Shown: positions 11,354-23,688, counted from the stretch's first letter. The stretch: DNA of 64,000 bases from Perkinsus olseni (GCA_013115135.1 JABANP010000089.1:89701-153700); one strand, 5' to 3'. Notes: generated by a model from the sequence alone, not told the origin. Program-made: numbers and translations.

Positions 11354-11562
11354 CCCTCAGTCATTTCTCCGCTAATTGCACTTGTTTGCCTTAGCCCTGT
11401 AGTCACCGTGACACCGCTGCATGGAGCAGCTGCGGCGGTACAGTGACGAGCCTCGTCACTCAGGACGCTGTCCCTACATGGGAGCGTCACAATCAATCAA
11501 CTTTATTGGAACTTTTTACACCCATCTCTCCTTTGATTAATGTCATCCCCCTTCGAATCGGT

Positions 11563-11611
11563 TGTGAACACAACCAGGTATCGAAGGCTTCGATACCTGG
11601 TTGTGTTCACA
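11563..11611. repeat. Perfect 24-bp inverted repeat with one-base centre
   Basis: The arm at 11563-11586 (tgtgaacacaaccaggtatc and four more bases) is matched exactly by its reverse complement at 11588-11611, with a single g between. On either strand the RNA would fold into a long, almost loop-less hairpin. Confidence 0.9.
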
Positions 11612-13903
11612 AAGTACCTTGAGATTCGAGAATGGTCTGAAGGTTACACTGCCTCCCAGGCCAGTGTGTGCGTGCCGAATCCTGGTGAATCTAGACTTTC
11701 TGTATCATGAAACCTCTAACTACGGGGATTGGGAGTCGGGGCGGTGGCCGCGACGGACCTGCAGGCGGTGGGGACGACAAGGGGTTACGCCGAATGCCCT
11801 TCCTGTGGCCTTGCGCCAACAGTTCCTGCGTTTGGCTGCCCACAGCGGGTACACAACCCGTACGCGTGTAGCTGGGCTGGCCGCTACTAGCGGACAGATA
11901 TAGGAGTAGCCCCCTAACACCTTTCTGAGAAAGGCTTTCTCTTTTTCGCTCCCAAGTTGGGAGTCCCAACCGGTTGAGTTTATCTGAGTTCGGGTGTGAC
12001 CTGATTACGATATCGCAGAACGCGATATGACATCGCGCAAAGCTCCGTGATGTGTTAATCGTGAATGCGTTTTACGCGGTTTTTTTTTCTCGCGATTTTG
12101 GATACTAACACGAGACCCATTCCGAAATACGCATTCTACTATAGGACTATCACCGTACGACGAGATAGAACTGTGACAGCCACTGAGTAACTAGTAGTAC
12201 GTCTCGCGAGTCGTCTGCTTTGACCTCGTAGAGACGTGTTTCTAGCCGTTATTCATTCCTCAGCGTCATCCTCAACGTTATCCTCAGCACGGGCGTTCTG
12301 TGCGACGTTTCGGAGAGGCCCTCCTTGGGCAAATACCTTACAAAGTTTATCACACCGTCGCGAAGAATACAGGACCTCCTACTGACCCCCCTAGAGGTAC
12401 ATAACCCTGACCATCATTTTGACCTGCAAGGGAAGACGAATATTCAAAAGGACGTACCATTCAGTTGAATTTCCTACCCGCTGCAGCAGGTCATATTTTC
12501 TTGACGTAGATGAATGTGAGTACCACCCTGGGTCCTTTCCCATGTACATCATAGTAATTTTGCACCGAGTTACTCAGTCCGGGTAGGCTGGGGCTCTTCC
12601 AGGAGGATTCATACGCCGCCCCTAGCTCCTTTTTGTTGTCTCAGACAGCTTGTCTGTTAGATTTTTCCTGAAAGGGTAGAAACAGGGAGCTGAAAAGAGT
12701 CCCTTAGAGTTCCCTGAGGGAACTTCCCTCTCCTAGCCAGTTCGGTCATACCATCTCGAGCATCTGGGAACCTTCCCTTGCAAGCACTGATCGCTCCTTG
12801 GTGGGCATCGTGAACGCATAATTTCACGGCATCCGCCAGCGAGCTCTACGAACTTCGACGAGGTTGCTTCGTATCACGAAGGCCGGTCACAGAGAAACGG
12901 CAATGATGTGCTTACAACCTGAATTCGAATGTACTCAGTATTCGGAGATAGCTGACGGTCTCAATGAGTTTGCCCTGGGTCCTCAATATCTGGCCGGCGC
13001 AAATCAGCGAAAGAGATGGAGCTCATCGGAAAGAAGGTCCGCCTGGAGAACAAAGGCCTCAGTCGACGAGTCCACTCACTGAGGCGGTTCGGGCTAACTT
13101 AGGCGCAGTCGCTCAGTGCCCTGTTCCGCCAGTAGAAATCTGAGATGATGTCGAATAACACCTTGAAACATCAGGGACCTTGGGCTGACAGCCTGAGGTC
13201 GAGCTGCCTTCTGCGTTGTCTGTTGATAGTCTACAAAGCGCAATTTGTGGGCCTCTATCGACCCGGGCCACAATACTCGCGCGTCCGGCCAATCCCATTT
13301 TTTGGGCCACTAATTTCCCTTCTCTTGCCAATTGCGCAATTACGATTCCCATATGGTCTAGCGCCTCAACGTGGTGCGGGAGTGATACTCACTCGGAGTA
13401 TGTGAAGCTAGACCGGCTATGCCGAACTCTACGATCACCCAACGGGCGGTGACCGGTACAAGGGTAATGATAACTCGTATGCTCACACTGACCGCAGGCT
13501 GCATGATCGTGGGTTAACAGTGGCAATCCTCGAGTATCGCAGCTGAACCCGTCATTCTTGAGCGAAATATCCGTGGCAATCCTAGAGAATCACTGCTGAA
13601 CCCGTCATATCCGAGATTTGGCAATCATCAGTGGGGAGAACTGGGTGTCTACGTTTCTAGATGTGCACATTTCTCTGAATTGAATTTCCAAAAGCTGATT
13701 CAGGAGACTTGCCACGGTGGAAATTCCACCCTCGCAAAGCCGCCACTTTTGTGAACTGAGAGATGCTCAAGCCGCCCTCGGTCGACGCAACTATAACATA
13801 CTACCTTGCACGGTGGAGATCATTTCCAAGTGTTGCCGTTGGCCGGTGCTGTTACAGCACTGCTGTAGCCACCAAGGACCTCGTCGCAGTTCACAGCGTT
13901 CAC
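11612..13903. other. Intergenic; short tandem repeat at 13.5 kb
   Basis: No supported gene. At about 13519-13610 a unit of some 53 bp occurs twice (gtggcaatcct...gctgaacccgtcat) with scattered mismatches. The tract at 12000-12110 resembles the low-complexity tract near 9.7 kb. Confidence 0.4.
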
Positions 13904-14436
13904 CGAGTTAAAGATGGAGCGTGAAGCTTCAGTTGTGCCGCTATCATAGCGGCGCTATGTCGTTGGCAATATCCCAGTCTATTCCTAGCCGCAGACTGGC
14001 AAGCAGGGTGACGACACCGTCGCCCTCCGCCGTGTGCGATGCAGTACCTGATCACAGAGAGGCTTGCGTAGAATAGTGACCAGCAGCTTCTCATCCAAAG
14101 CCACTTCACCTGGCTATGCCATCGGGGGATCTGCTACGAGCGAGTTTGGCACAGTCCAGCACCTCGCAGATTGAATGCCTGCGAGCTCCTGACGAAAAGG
14201 TACCCATAACCACAAATGCTCATTTCGCCGCCGCCATCACATATACCATCTCCTTCATCGAGGGGTGCTTCATCTAATTCGTCGCTCCCGGACTCTTTGC
14301 CTTCAGACTCGCCTTCGTATTCTTCCCGATCCGACGCATCGGAGTCGGAATCTTCGCCAGCAGATTCCTGGGAGGTTCCGTCGGGATTGGTTCTGTTTCC
14401 CAGGCAACTTTCCTCGGAAGTCTCACTTGCTCCCAT
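13904..14436 (-). CDS. Acidic protein with WRKY19-like zinc finger, partial
   Basis: Two exons can be supported. The first starts MGASETSEESCLG (14436) and is rich in Ser, Glu and Asp for about 60 residues. The second (14047-13904) lies between a good acceptor (tgatcag) and donor (gtgaacg). It encodes YCIAHGGGRRCRHPACQSAA followed by RNRLGYCQRHSAA. The CxxHGGGxRCxxxxCxxxA...CxxH spacing is that of the zinc fingers first named in plant WRKY19 and expanded in oomycetes and several protists. Such fingers usually come in tandem, so more exons probably lie nearby. The link between the two exons is inferred from strand and distance only. Confidence 0.55.
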
Positions 14437-15286
14437 CGTGAGGACGAGCCGGATCCGGAGAGAAGACGGGGCCTTTTATTATCCTCATAGAATGACTGGA
14501 GCTACGTGGTAGCTCCAATCATATTCCTTCAGGGTGGTGCCTGAAGGTTAAAACCTTTTAAAAAAAGGTTATTGATCATCAATAGCCATCAGTAGTTGAT
14601 GATCTACCACGAAAAGATATTCTAAGTATCACCATCGTCAAAAAGTCTCGTCAAAGATATCTAACGTTAAGTGAAGGACGGTATAAAGAAGCAAGTGCAA
14701 GAAGCATCTATCCTGAGGATAGTATCCTCCCCACTGGTCAACGGCGCCTTGACTTATGCTGATATTGCGTCTGCCACTGACAAGATTCCCAAGTACTCGG
14801 TATACGATCCATGGCTGAAGGTCTTGACTCGAAACTCTTGAGCTACAAGGTGCAGGTGCAGTCTGACTCATCAACTCAATCGCTCCTTTCCGGGGAATTA
14901 TCAGTAATAGTCTTATTCTCATTACAACCGAAAAGATAGAAAATAGCTGACTTGTATAAGATACAAAACAGATAAACTTGTATCAGCTTTTAAAGCCAGT
15001 CCTCCATGAACATCTTACTAATCGCCGCCACCTCATGAATACTATCTACACCGATGCACACAACGACATACGTAGGGCATCAGTCATCATCCTTATTACG
15101 AGACTGTGAACATCTGCCCGTATCAGAACATGCCTTTCTTGGCCACATAACTCATGCTTTTCTGGCTCGTATTTGTTTTGATTTTCCCACTCTTTTATGA
15201 GTTCTAAACTTTCGCGCACCAGGCCTCCTCCGCGTAGCAGTTCTTCGATACCTAAGGCTGTGTATACAGGCCGGTATAGTACACCG
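14437..15286. other. Intergenic, no supported gene
   Basis: AT-richer than its surroundings. One short inverted repeat region near 14500-14620 (agctacgtggtagct; aaccttttaaaaaaaggtt; tcatcaatagccatcagtagttgatga). No coding signal I can support. Confidence 0.4.
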
Positions 15287-15345
15287 GACGCTCTTCCGAC
15301 CGGCCTTAGTATACCGGGTATACTAAGGCCGGTGGGAAGAGCGTC
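15287..15345. repeat. 29-bp inverted repeat with one-base centre
   Basis: Arms at 15287-15315 and 15317-15345 pair at 28 of 29 positions around a single g. Just upstream (15261-15285) the words gtatacaggccggtatagtac echo part of the arm, so the palindrome may be nested in a longer imperfect one. Confidence 0.88.
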
Positions 15346-15363
15346 TTTCTAATAGCTATCCAC

Positions 15364-16293
15364 TTACCTTTCATTCTTCCCTATCGAGGGATGATGTCTC
15401 CTGACCGGAGTCCTGACTCGATATCGCCTGTCACGTCGTTCGCGCCAAAACTTCTGAATTTTGCACGCGGCCATGCGGCGCTTCTGATACCTACCATGGG
15501 CATCATCGAGAGACAAATGCCGGGACAGAGAGGAAACTCTCACACAGACGGCAATAAACGGCTCCGGATGAACTTGATGATAGCGGCGAGGCGGATAAAA
15601 TGAAGGTAGAACCATTTATGGTAGTTCTTTCGTCGCCGCCATATCATGAGAAGTCGGCCCCCAGTCTAGAAAAGCACCATCAGGAGCCGACTCTGACGCT
15701 GGCAGTACATACGCGGAGGTAGCATTGCTGACGGTATATCCTTTTCCACATGATGGATTTCGCCATCGCCTGCGCCACCCCGTTCCGCTTGGCCAAGTCG
15801 GAATCAATAGCCCCCTGACATCACTGTAGATGCGGCACCAACACCTCAGCTGGGCGTCTCACAAGGAGGGAGTCCACAGGCTCCACACTCTGGGGCCGGA
15901 AGAAGACCTTCGAAGTTCCCAGGGCGAACTCCTTCCCTTTTGAATACTCCCGCCCAGAAGAATGCTCCTCTTCGGCCACTATCTGAGAAGTGCAGGCGTA
16001 GCCGCACCAGACTGTTCTGTTTAGCGCAAAGCGGCGAGTGCCGCCACATCAGAACGTGGGCGAAGCATTCGGGCTACCTCCTGATGCCCAGCATCTGTTC
16101 CACGAAGAGCCTCGCGCCAGCGCCTCTGCCAGGTCGCATGAGCAACCCCAGGATATGCTCGGATAGCATTGACTCTCAGCGGAAGCTCAGCGGACGAGAC
16201 GCATGCCGCCGTACTGGCCGTCGCACCTGACCAGAGCAGACCTGGTCTGCCAGACCAGCTAGTGACCCAACTCAAGGACAAGATACCGAGCAA
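15364..16293 (-). CDS. IQ-motif protein, partial, exons unresolved
   Basis: The last exon (about 15496-15364) reads KRRMAACKIQKFWRERRDRR and ends in a stop at 15364. AxxxIQxxWRxRxxR fits an IQ motif, the calmodulin-binding helix. A gtaggtatcag stretch precedes it on the minus strand as a plausible acceptor. Upstream minus-strand stretches (15807-15620 and 16230-16021) look coding in composition, for example GHQEVARMLRPRSDVAALA, which might be a decayed ankyrin helix, but they have no clear family. I infer one gene from strand and proximity. Function beyond possible calmodulin binding is not visible. Confidence 0.35.
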
Positions 16294-16732
16294 TAAAGCC
16301 GTCGACCGGCCAGCCTATGAGACAGCCGGGGACAGGCGGATGAGATTCTCACTTACAGAGGGTCCAGACGATGGTCACACTAGTAGCCGTCCGGAGGTGG
16401 TCCTCGGCCTGAATCGTGAAGTCTCCCCGAAGGCTACCCGAGGCAAACGTCTCGATATCAGACCATTCGCCAGGGGTAGTGCAGGCAAGTGGACAAGGGT
16501 AGCTAGCGAGCGTGGTGTTCTGTAGGCAGGAACTGTGGGCTCGGACTCGAACACGATAATAGTTACTGGGAGTCACGTGGCTGTGGATCACGTAGGATGG
16601 ATCTGAAATGATGGAAAAGCTCGAAATCTTCCACCTCTGTGGTAGCAAGGAAATGGACGACGGGTGACTCTAAGGACCATCCCATTTCGATCTAGGGTGT
16701 GCGACGGGAGGACCATCGTACCCTGAAAGTTG

Positions 16733-16780
16733 CTTATCCTGTCCTTATCCTGTTCTTATCCTGTTCTTATCCTTATCCTC
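16733..16780. repeat. Tandem repeat of about 11 bp (TTATCCTGTTC)
   Basis: Four to five head-to-tail copies of ttatcctgttc with small variations. Simple-sequence DNA. Confidence 0.85.
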
Positions 16781-16945
16781 ATAGTGGTCGCATAATCCTT
16801 CATCATGCAGCAGCTGAGTTGATATAAACGTGGTCTACCGTGACTGCAAGCATGGGTGCCTTCTAGAGCCTCTAGAAGTATTGTTGAATACAACCGTTAG
16901 TAGCCTCCTCCAGGTAGAGGTCCTTTTCGAGTGGTACCTGGGCAG

Positions 16946-16977
<32 letters not shown>
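16946..16977. repeat. CAT trinucleotide microsatellite
   Basis: About ten catcat repeats. Similar (CAT/ATG)n tracts occur at 47692-47713 and 49632-49650. Confidence 0.95.
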
Positions 16978-19355
16978 ACAGCAGCAGCACACGTCTCGAA
17001 AGACGTGAACGACGTAGATCGTCCAAGCTGACGTGTGATCCGGTCGTCGTCCACTCTCTTTATTTAATCCCCAGCTACAAGCTCGAGCGGACAGCATATG
17101 AGCTCCTCCGAAACTGAAAAACGTATCGTCCCTCCATATTATACCGACTGCGTTGCGATCGACTCACTATGCCGGAACTCTTCGAACGGTTAGAACGGAT
17201 TCCGAATCCCAGCCGAACTTGAGGCCCTGAAGTTTAGGGCAGTCTACGGCTCTTGCTTCAACTCATGGTTCAAGGCCTCAAAAGATGCAACACTTAGCTA
17301 CCACGACTCGTGGTCCACGACTAATGATCGGATTTCCCCTCCGACGCTTCCAAATACGTGTCAAATATGTCTTGAAAATTTGAAAAAACCTTCGATACAG
17401 GGATTGGTACAATTGGGGATTGGGGGGATGGTCATACGACTCGGCAGCGACTCGTCTACTAACTACGAGTACCACTCCAAACCGAACTCATTAACCTAAT
17501 ACGAATCAGTGAGAGAATCAGTGTCGATCAGTGTCGCACCTCAAATAATCCATCACAAGGAAGGGTCTGGGCAGCGACTCGTGTATGCTAGTCCAAAGGA
17601 GCTCCTGCATTCGCTATTACGCCAGAGCTTTCATACGGGATGACCAAAAGCCTCGCTTTCCCCAATTTCCCATGAATACTACCATCTTATCTCCCCTGTC
17701 TCGCAGCCATATTTGTGGTACATGATGTTGGAGCATAATGCGACTTTGAATAATACCGTTCATTTCTATCGTACCCTCCAGTGCTTCACACAGCTGTTTC
17801 GATTGCTCTACTGCAAGGACCATGACCTGAGCAAACAGCCAATTAAGCATTATTAATCAAAATTTCACGAGTACGGTGCGTTGAATCCTCGTCACCTTGG
17901 CCATCCACTCCTCAAGAGCCTCGACCGCTTTCACGAGTGTACATAACGACCATCGCTCCCCCTCAACGTCGCGATTGTGGACCCCTTTCCTCCCTTTTCA
18001 AGTACTACATAATGAAACTGTGCCCGGCGCCCCACGATCGCTCGGGAGCGCCGGCCACAGCAGGTCGACAAGAATGAATAATCCTTTCCCAACTCTACGG
18101 TATGAGTAACATCGACTTTCTTGACCTAAGCTAGAGACGAAGGGGGAGATGAATAGCCTCCATGTGGCAAGGCGGACTCGGTTGGTCTTTCGAATACGGA
18201 AGGCTGATCAGTGAGCTGATATATTATACAGGGTCGGCAGTACAGGGATAACTGTTACTAGATACCATGCGACTGGCATGAAAGCCCCTGTTGTCAGCGT
18301 CTGATTCAGAGGTCTGCCGCGAAAGGGCTCACGGATGTATGAGCATAGTGAGCCAGGTTGGTGGAGCACTCCATTGCATGGGAAGCTGGTCCGATCAATT
18401 GGACTCCATAATAAGCATGGGGAGAGCACTCCACTGCACAGGCATGTGATGCCCAATAGGATGTCCGCTAAGTGTTTTGTTGTTGACGGACATGAGTTGA
18501 CAACGATGGAGATGAATGGTGGTTGAAGGAAGACGGAGATCGAAGGGTAGACAACTCAGGACTATTGCGAGCCTCGCAAACACCTCGTACCTCCATTGCC
18601 TCCCCAGTGCCTCGCAATGCGAGGCAAAATTCTAAGGTACCGTTGAAGCCCTGTAGAGAACGATTGACCTCAACAAGACTCTCGAATTGAAATCCGAATT
18701 GAAATCAGCAGCATCAAAAACCCGAACTCAGAATATCAGATAAAGTATTTAATTCTTACTACCCTGTACGTCCACGACAGCGAAGATGTTCACCGATTAC
18801 GATCATCATCCAATGCGCAACAGAAACCTCCGTGAAAAATCCTCTTCGCTTCCATTCGTTTTTAAATTATTAGCTTGAATTACTTGTACGTCCTATTAAA
18901 CGTATCCTTGATACGATAATTGTTTTATGTATAAAAAATTTCATTCATGGGAAATAATTTCCCCGACTGAGCGCAAAGCGGTCTGAGCCAACCATTTGCT
19001 CTCACCGTTCCTCCTCGAAGACCCCCGAGACTCACCGTTGGCCGCCGCCGGCAACAAGCCTGTTCTGATCATCGTCTACTTCGGTGAGGACGTTACCTAG
19101 CCGAACCCCATATCTCGAGGTCCCTGGTTCTAACCCAACGGACGACCTCTCCAACATCCCCGCTAAGTATCCGTCAAAATCGCTAGAAACATTGGCCAGC
19201 CGCTAGCCAACGGATCGCCTAGCTGGAAAAGAAGACGAATATTTCCCTAATAGTCCTACCACACGACTACAGACCGAAAGGCCCCCAGTTCGATCCCAAA
19301 CGCTGCATTTTATCACTCCAAGATGGTCGACCGGTGCCGCCTTCACCAGCAGGCT
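16978..19355. other. Intergenic, no supported gene
   Basis: Short ORFs only. At about 18362-18440 a roughly 25-bp word (gagcactccattgcatggg / gagcactccactgcacagg) occurs twice. Nothing else I can support. Confidence 0.4.
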
Positions 19356-19501
19356 TAATCCGTTACCCTTCCCTTCCCGGCGTTGGGTGGTAGGCCAGCA
19401 AGCCTGTGGCGCGCGCCAAGAGGGAGCCGGGCGCCACGGGCTAGTCTGGCCTGTGCGAAGGTTCCCCAGCGGGTTGCTGGCAGCAACGCAACGCACCGCC
19501 T
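19356..19501. repeat. Direct repeat A near the DIRS-like element
   Basis: About 146 bp (starting taatccgttaccc, ending cgcaccgcct), repeated with some ten changes at 19786-19932. Both copies lie downstream of the recombinase ORF, where DIRS/Ngaro-type elements carry split or internal terminal repeats. Confidence 0.75.
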
Positions 19502-19785
19502 GGGTGGGCGGGTGGTAAAAAGCAACTGCCCAGCTGTGGACTTACATCCGCTACTAGCGGGCCGCTACCAGCGGCTTCCTACGGCCGGGTTTGCAGGTGA
19601 CCGAGTCACCCACGCAGCTACTAGCTAAGATTCTCTCGCCGGCCGTAGGATTCTGCATCATCATCCGATTTCCATTATGGGGAATTCTTGAAACACCCGA
19701 TTGCGCGTGCGGCACCGCACACCGAAGGATTCACGGTCCTGCAACGGCGGGCGCCCGATTAATCTGCCCAATGATTTGACCTCGA

Positions 19786-19932
19786 TAATCCGTTACCCTT
19801 CCGTTCCCGGCATTGGGTGGTAGGCCAGCAAGCCTGTGACGCGCGCCAAGAGAGGGGCCGGGTGCCACAGGCTCGTCTGGCCAGTGCGAAGGTTGCCCAG
19901 CGGGTTGCTGGCAGCAACGCAACGCACCGCCT
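19786..19932. repeat. Direct repeat B near the DIRS-like element
   Basis: Second copy of the 146-bp repeat, same orientation, 430 bp from the first. No third copy is visible upstream of the reverse transcriptase, consistent with 5' truncation. Confidence 0.75.
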
Positions 19933-20049
19933 CCCAACTGCCACACAACGCAATCCGGAACAGCCAAAAGTAACGTATATCAAGTATTGGCAGGCCGAAG
20001 CGTCAGCGGCTAGCCAAGTCGGTACCAGTGTGGTGGAACGTTCCCGCCA

Positions 20050-21314
20050 TCATCTGTTCTGCCAGCTTGACCCTCTTAAAGAGGGCCTCTTTGGTAGGGA
20101 GGCACCTACGAGATACTGTTTCATCGCATCGCTACGCCATCTCCCTTGTTCCATAATGGTGTGGGATCTCACTCCCGCGTCGGAGCACAGCTGACACCCT
20201 GTTCTTCTCAGGGTGTGCAGCCCGTAGTTCTTCGTCTCCTCAGCTGACATCCCTAATAGGGATTCCCTATGCGCACCAAGGTAGCCCTAAAGCGCTTCAG
20301 CAGCTCCTCGTAGGGAACTCGCTCTTTGTGCTCTTGGAAGAGGGGGCTTGGCCCCGGCCCGCCGCCATCGTAGATGGTGAGCAGCCTGTGATACGCGCAG
20401 TGTGGTTCGCAGGCCCCACTCGCGGGTGAGTCCTTAACGCATGATATTATCACGGTTTGGCCCCGCCCGGTGGGATCCGTCTTGCTAGATCTCAGCGTTA
20501 GCTGCGCGACACTGGTACCAAGGATTGTCGTGAGCGCCATGTCGTCCCGGTTCAGCTGAACTCCCTCATCTGGCCTCAACCGACCATAAATCGCCACCAA
20601 GAAGAAGTTTATGCTCGGGTCATCCCTTGTGGGGTCTAGCGCCCCGATTTGTACCACCTGCTCCTTGGACAGCGGTAGCATTTGCCTGATCTCAGCATCA
20701 GTTACTTTCTCGGCCGCCCTGCGGATCATCCTCAGCTGGAACTCATCGGCCTTGGACAGGCTGTGTCCGTAGCTGCCATTACGCGACACTATCGCGCTCA
20801 GGTACGACGAGATACTGCTATATTTATATTCGGCTTTGCACATGGCCCAGGCGAAGAGTCCCAGGGTACGGCCCGTCACTGGGAAAGCTTCTGCCGCCGA
20901 AGAAACAGTCTCGATATAGAACCGCTCAATGGAGTCGTACTGGTCTTGTGTAGCGCGCGCGTGGCCGCTACGGATAAACGTGGAGACGCAATGGTGTAGC
21001 TCGTCTGGCCCCGCTTCGGCGACGCTTGTCACTGCGCGAAGCCTCTTGGATGATTTGTCGCCCGCCTTTAGGGAGGCTTCGGGCAGAGTCGTTGGCAAGT
21101 CCCTGTATCTAAAGAGCATTTGATATTCTTGGCGTTGAAGGTTAAACCTCCCCCCCAGGGTGTATGATCCTAGTGACAGACACCCCGTGCCGTTATTTCG
21201 GCCCAAAACTCGTCTCACTATTAAGCAGAAACTATTCTTAACTGGTCTCATGGGCACAGACGTCCCTCTTCTGCTTAGGCGAATGTCGGTAGCCGGCAGC
21301 CAACCCGTATCCAT
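20050..21314 (-). pseudogene. Tyrosine recombinase of a DIRS-like element, frameshifted
   Basis: The first ORF (21314-20253, 353 aa) has an N-terminal helical domain, then YGRLRPDEGVQLNRDDM with the first catalytic Arg and RSSKTDPTGRG with the probable catalytic Lys. It hits a TAG at 20255. In another frame (codons from about 20262 down to 20050) the protein resumes: SAEETKNYGLHTLRRTGCQ gives the H-x-x-R pair and GRWRSDAMKQYL the tryptophan and the nucleophile Tyr. All parts of the active site therefore exist but are split by a one- or two-base shift near 20255-20265. In DIRS elements this enzyme replaces integrase and inserts a circular DNA intermediate. The start overlaps the RT ORF by 40 bp in a different frame, as in DIRS elements. 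Confidence 0.8.
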
Positions 21315-22440
21315 TCAGGGGGCAGTACTCTTTCTGGGGAGCCGTGACGGCTGATCAAGTCGGCGGCTACGTTTTCTTTTGATGCAACGTACTCGACTCC
21401 CCATCTGTAGCAGATTTTCGCTAGGCGTCCCGCCACAGCTTGGAGGACCTTGTTTATGCGCGGTGTGCGAGACTTGAACTTCGTCAAGACGTGCCGCGTG
21501 CCGGTATTGTCTGTAAAAAGCGTGACAGAGGTCCTTTCGGATATGTTGTGTTCGAAGGCGACCAATGCGGTGTCGAGTCCAATGACACCAGCGAGTGTTT
21601 CAAGCAGGACCACGTCATCGGATTGAAGCTCGTGGGCGCAGACCAGAAGCTGCCTCCACTCATTCAAGGCGTGGGGGGCCGGTAAGTCTATTTTGAACCA
21701 CACTGTGGTGTCTCTGTACGATGCCCAACCTCTCAACCCTGTCAGGGAGGCGTCCGTGCCGATACGGACGTTGTCAGTTCCGAGCCTCGGAGTTAGCGGT
21801 AGAACTAGTCGAAAGTACTCCTTGCCTGCCTTGCCAGTTGACAGAACGTCGATCCACCAGGATATAGCTCGCATGGCTTCAGAGGAGGGGGAGAGCTTGA
21901 CGGTGCGCAGATTCTTAGCCTTGCCGGTCTTGGTGAGAGAGTAGAGTGGGGCGATGAAGCAGCCCGTAAAGTGACATGTCATTGAGACCCAATTCAGGCG
22001 GCCGCAGATACTTTCAATCTCTTTGACCGGTACGCCTTGTGGGCTCCTGGATGCTATGTGTCGCAGAGCCTGTAAGATTTTGTCCAGCTTGCCCTCGGGG
22101 ACTCTGATGATGGCGTCCTTGCGCTGGAAGTCTACAAGGAACCCGATGAACTTCATGACCCTAGTGCCGTACCGACACTTCGCCCAGGCTATCTTCAGAC
22201 CCATCAGCGGGAGGACGATGAGAAGACACACCAACGCGTCGAAGAATCCCTCCGCGGGTAGGAACCAGGCCGCATCGTCAATATAAATCAGGCCGCGGAT
22301 GACGCTCGCTGGAGAAGCGAGTTCCGCTATACGATGTTGTACCCTGTGGGCCTTGCTTGAGAGTCGGCAATAGTTCCAGCAAGAGGAAGGCGCACCGAAG
22401 GGCATGGCCAGGTCCTCATAGCACTTGTCGCCGACAAGTA
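21275..22440 (-). pseudogene. Reverse transcriptase-RNase H of a DIRS-like element, 5' truncated
   Basis: The ORF 22405-21275 starts MPFGAPSSCWNY, which is RT motif B'-like (DLxMPFGA). The homologous reading extends a little upstream (VGDKCYEDLAMPFGA) before a stop near 22468, so the Met is not a true start and the fingers of RT are missing. YIDDAAWF at residues 41-48 is the catalytic box. RNase H follows with TDASLTGLRGW, ETLAGVIGLDTAL, TDNTGTRHVL and ENVAADLISR, giving the D-E-D-D residues. The order RT, RNase H, tyrosine recombinase defines DIRS-like retroelements. No gag and no methyltransferase are present. Confidence 0.82.
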
Positions 22441-23566
22441 CATTCTGTATAGCAATGCATAGTGCCTATGCCATGGGCGGACTTCATCGAAGGCGAATCG
22501 CTCGATGAGACCAGAGTTTTGCATCAGCTGAGTAAGATTTCTTGCTCAGCCAACAACAGATACTGATATCAGGATCGCTTGCGAAAATTGCATGTCATCA
22601 ATTTTAATGGACCCCTTGCAAAACCTCATTAAGCCTCCTCGCTATATTTCCTTTTTCCATCAAGAATCTTGATCCTGGTCAAATTTCACAACCAGTGGTT
22701 GTCAACCACTTGTAATGGGTGATGAATCATTAGTGATGTTGCTCGTAACTTATATTGGACCGCTTTCGCATCCATCGCTGGTCTAACAACGGGGTTGACC
22801 TGAGGCATTCAACAGAGCCGCCACGGTCTGTTGCAAGATTAGGGCCTAATCATTGGGTGACGCCCGATGGGCGTACGGCAAGTCCGGGTTACTGACTTTC
22901 GACATCTCACCAATTTCGAGCCTTCACCGTACGCTCAGGGAAAGAAGAGTGGGGGTTTTTACCATTCTTCTATCAGACTCGCTGATGCGAGTGGTGCAGG
23001 TTCCGAGCCCGTCTCAGCCTCTCGAACCCGATATCACCCGCCTGCGTGGAGACGCGCGAGAGTCTCGCGGCTAGACTTTGCCGTCCCAGACCCCGCAGCC
23101 CAGGGAATGGAACACAGTCACTGGGTCGCTTCGAGTTGGAGCCTTGAACCCGACTGGATTAACTCAATTAAATCAAGTTGAGTCAACTTACTTGACGTTT
23201 AACCCGAACACTCAAATTTGCTAAGACTCAGCAGCTTAGTCAAACTCCGCTTAAGAATGATCTTTTGTAATCAGTGGCATCACTGCCGATCCTCCACTCC
23301 GTAGCTTCGACTCGCGACGAAGTAGAAGTGGGATCAGTCTGGCGAAAAGGGCATTGGCCACCATCTCGGAGGCGCCAATCAAACTGCTCTAATTTCTTAC
23401 TCCCTGGGGGGCTGCATGCCCTAGGACTATCGCTGCCACCTCCTTTTCAAGCGGGCTTCGTGGTTTGGCAAGACGCAGATCTAGTCTCTGACATCAGGTG
23501 ACAGGCTCGAATGTAAAGCAGTTGGAGTTCGAACCTAGATTTCACGATTCGCGAAATCTGCAAGAC
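22441..23566. other. Intergenic, no supported gene
   Basis: No domain or exon pattern. Near 23160-23195 short inverted words (aactcaatt / aagttgag; caagttgagtcaacttacttg) overlap. Confidence 0.4.
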
Positions 23567-23621
23567 ATGTGCAGTTTGGCGAATTCTTCGAGAATCTCGA
23601 AGAATTGGGCAAACTGCACAT
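23567..23621. repeat. 27-bp inverted repeat with one-base centre
   Basis: Arms 23567-23593 and 23595-23621 pair at 25 of 27 positions around a single a. An imperfect palindrome (agatttc...gaaatct, 23538-23560) lies just upstream. Confidence 0.85.
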
Positions 23622-23688
23622 AGCTCAGTTCAGTGGAGCTGTTAGGAGTTGCGGAGCTCAGGACTCAATTTGAATCATTCAAATAAGG

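Noticed and set aside
9690..12110. A large transposon bounded by the two TATCGCG-rich tracts
   Set aside because: The tracts resemble each other only in composition. I could not align them as terminal repeats and saw no target-site duplication.
22327..22524. 65-aa ORF upstream of the RT fragment
   Set aside because: It is the RT sequence read in the wrong frame plus unrelated upstream DNA.
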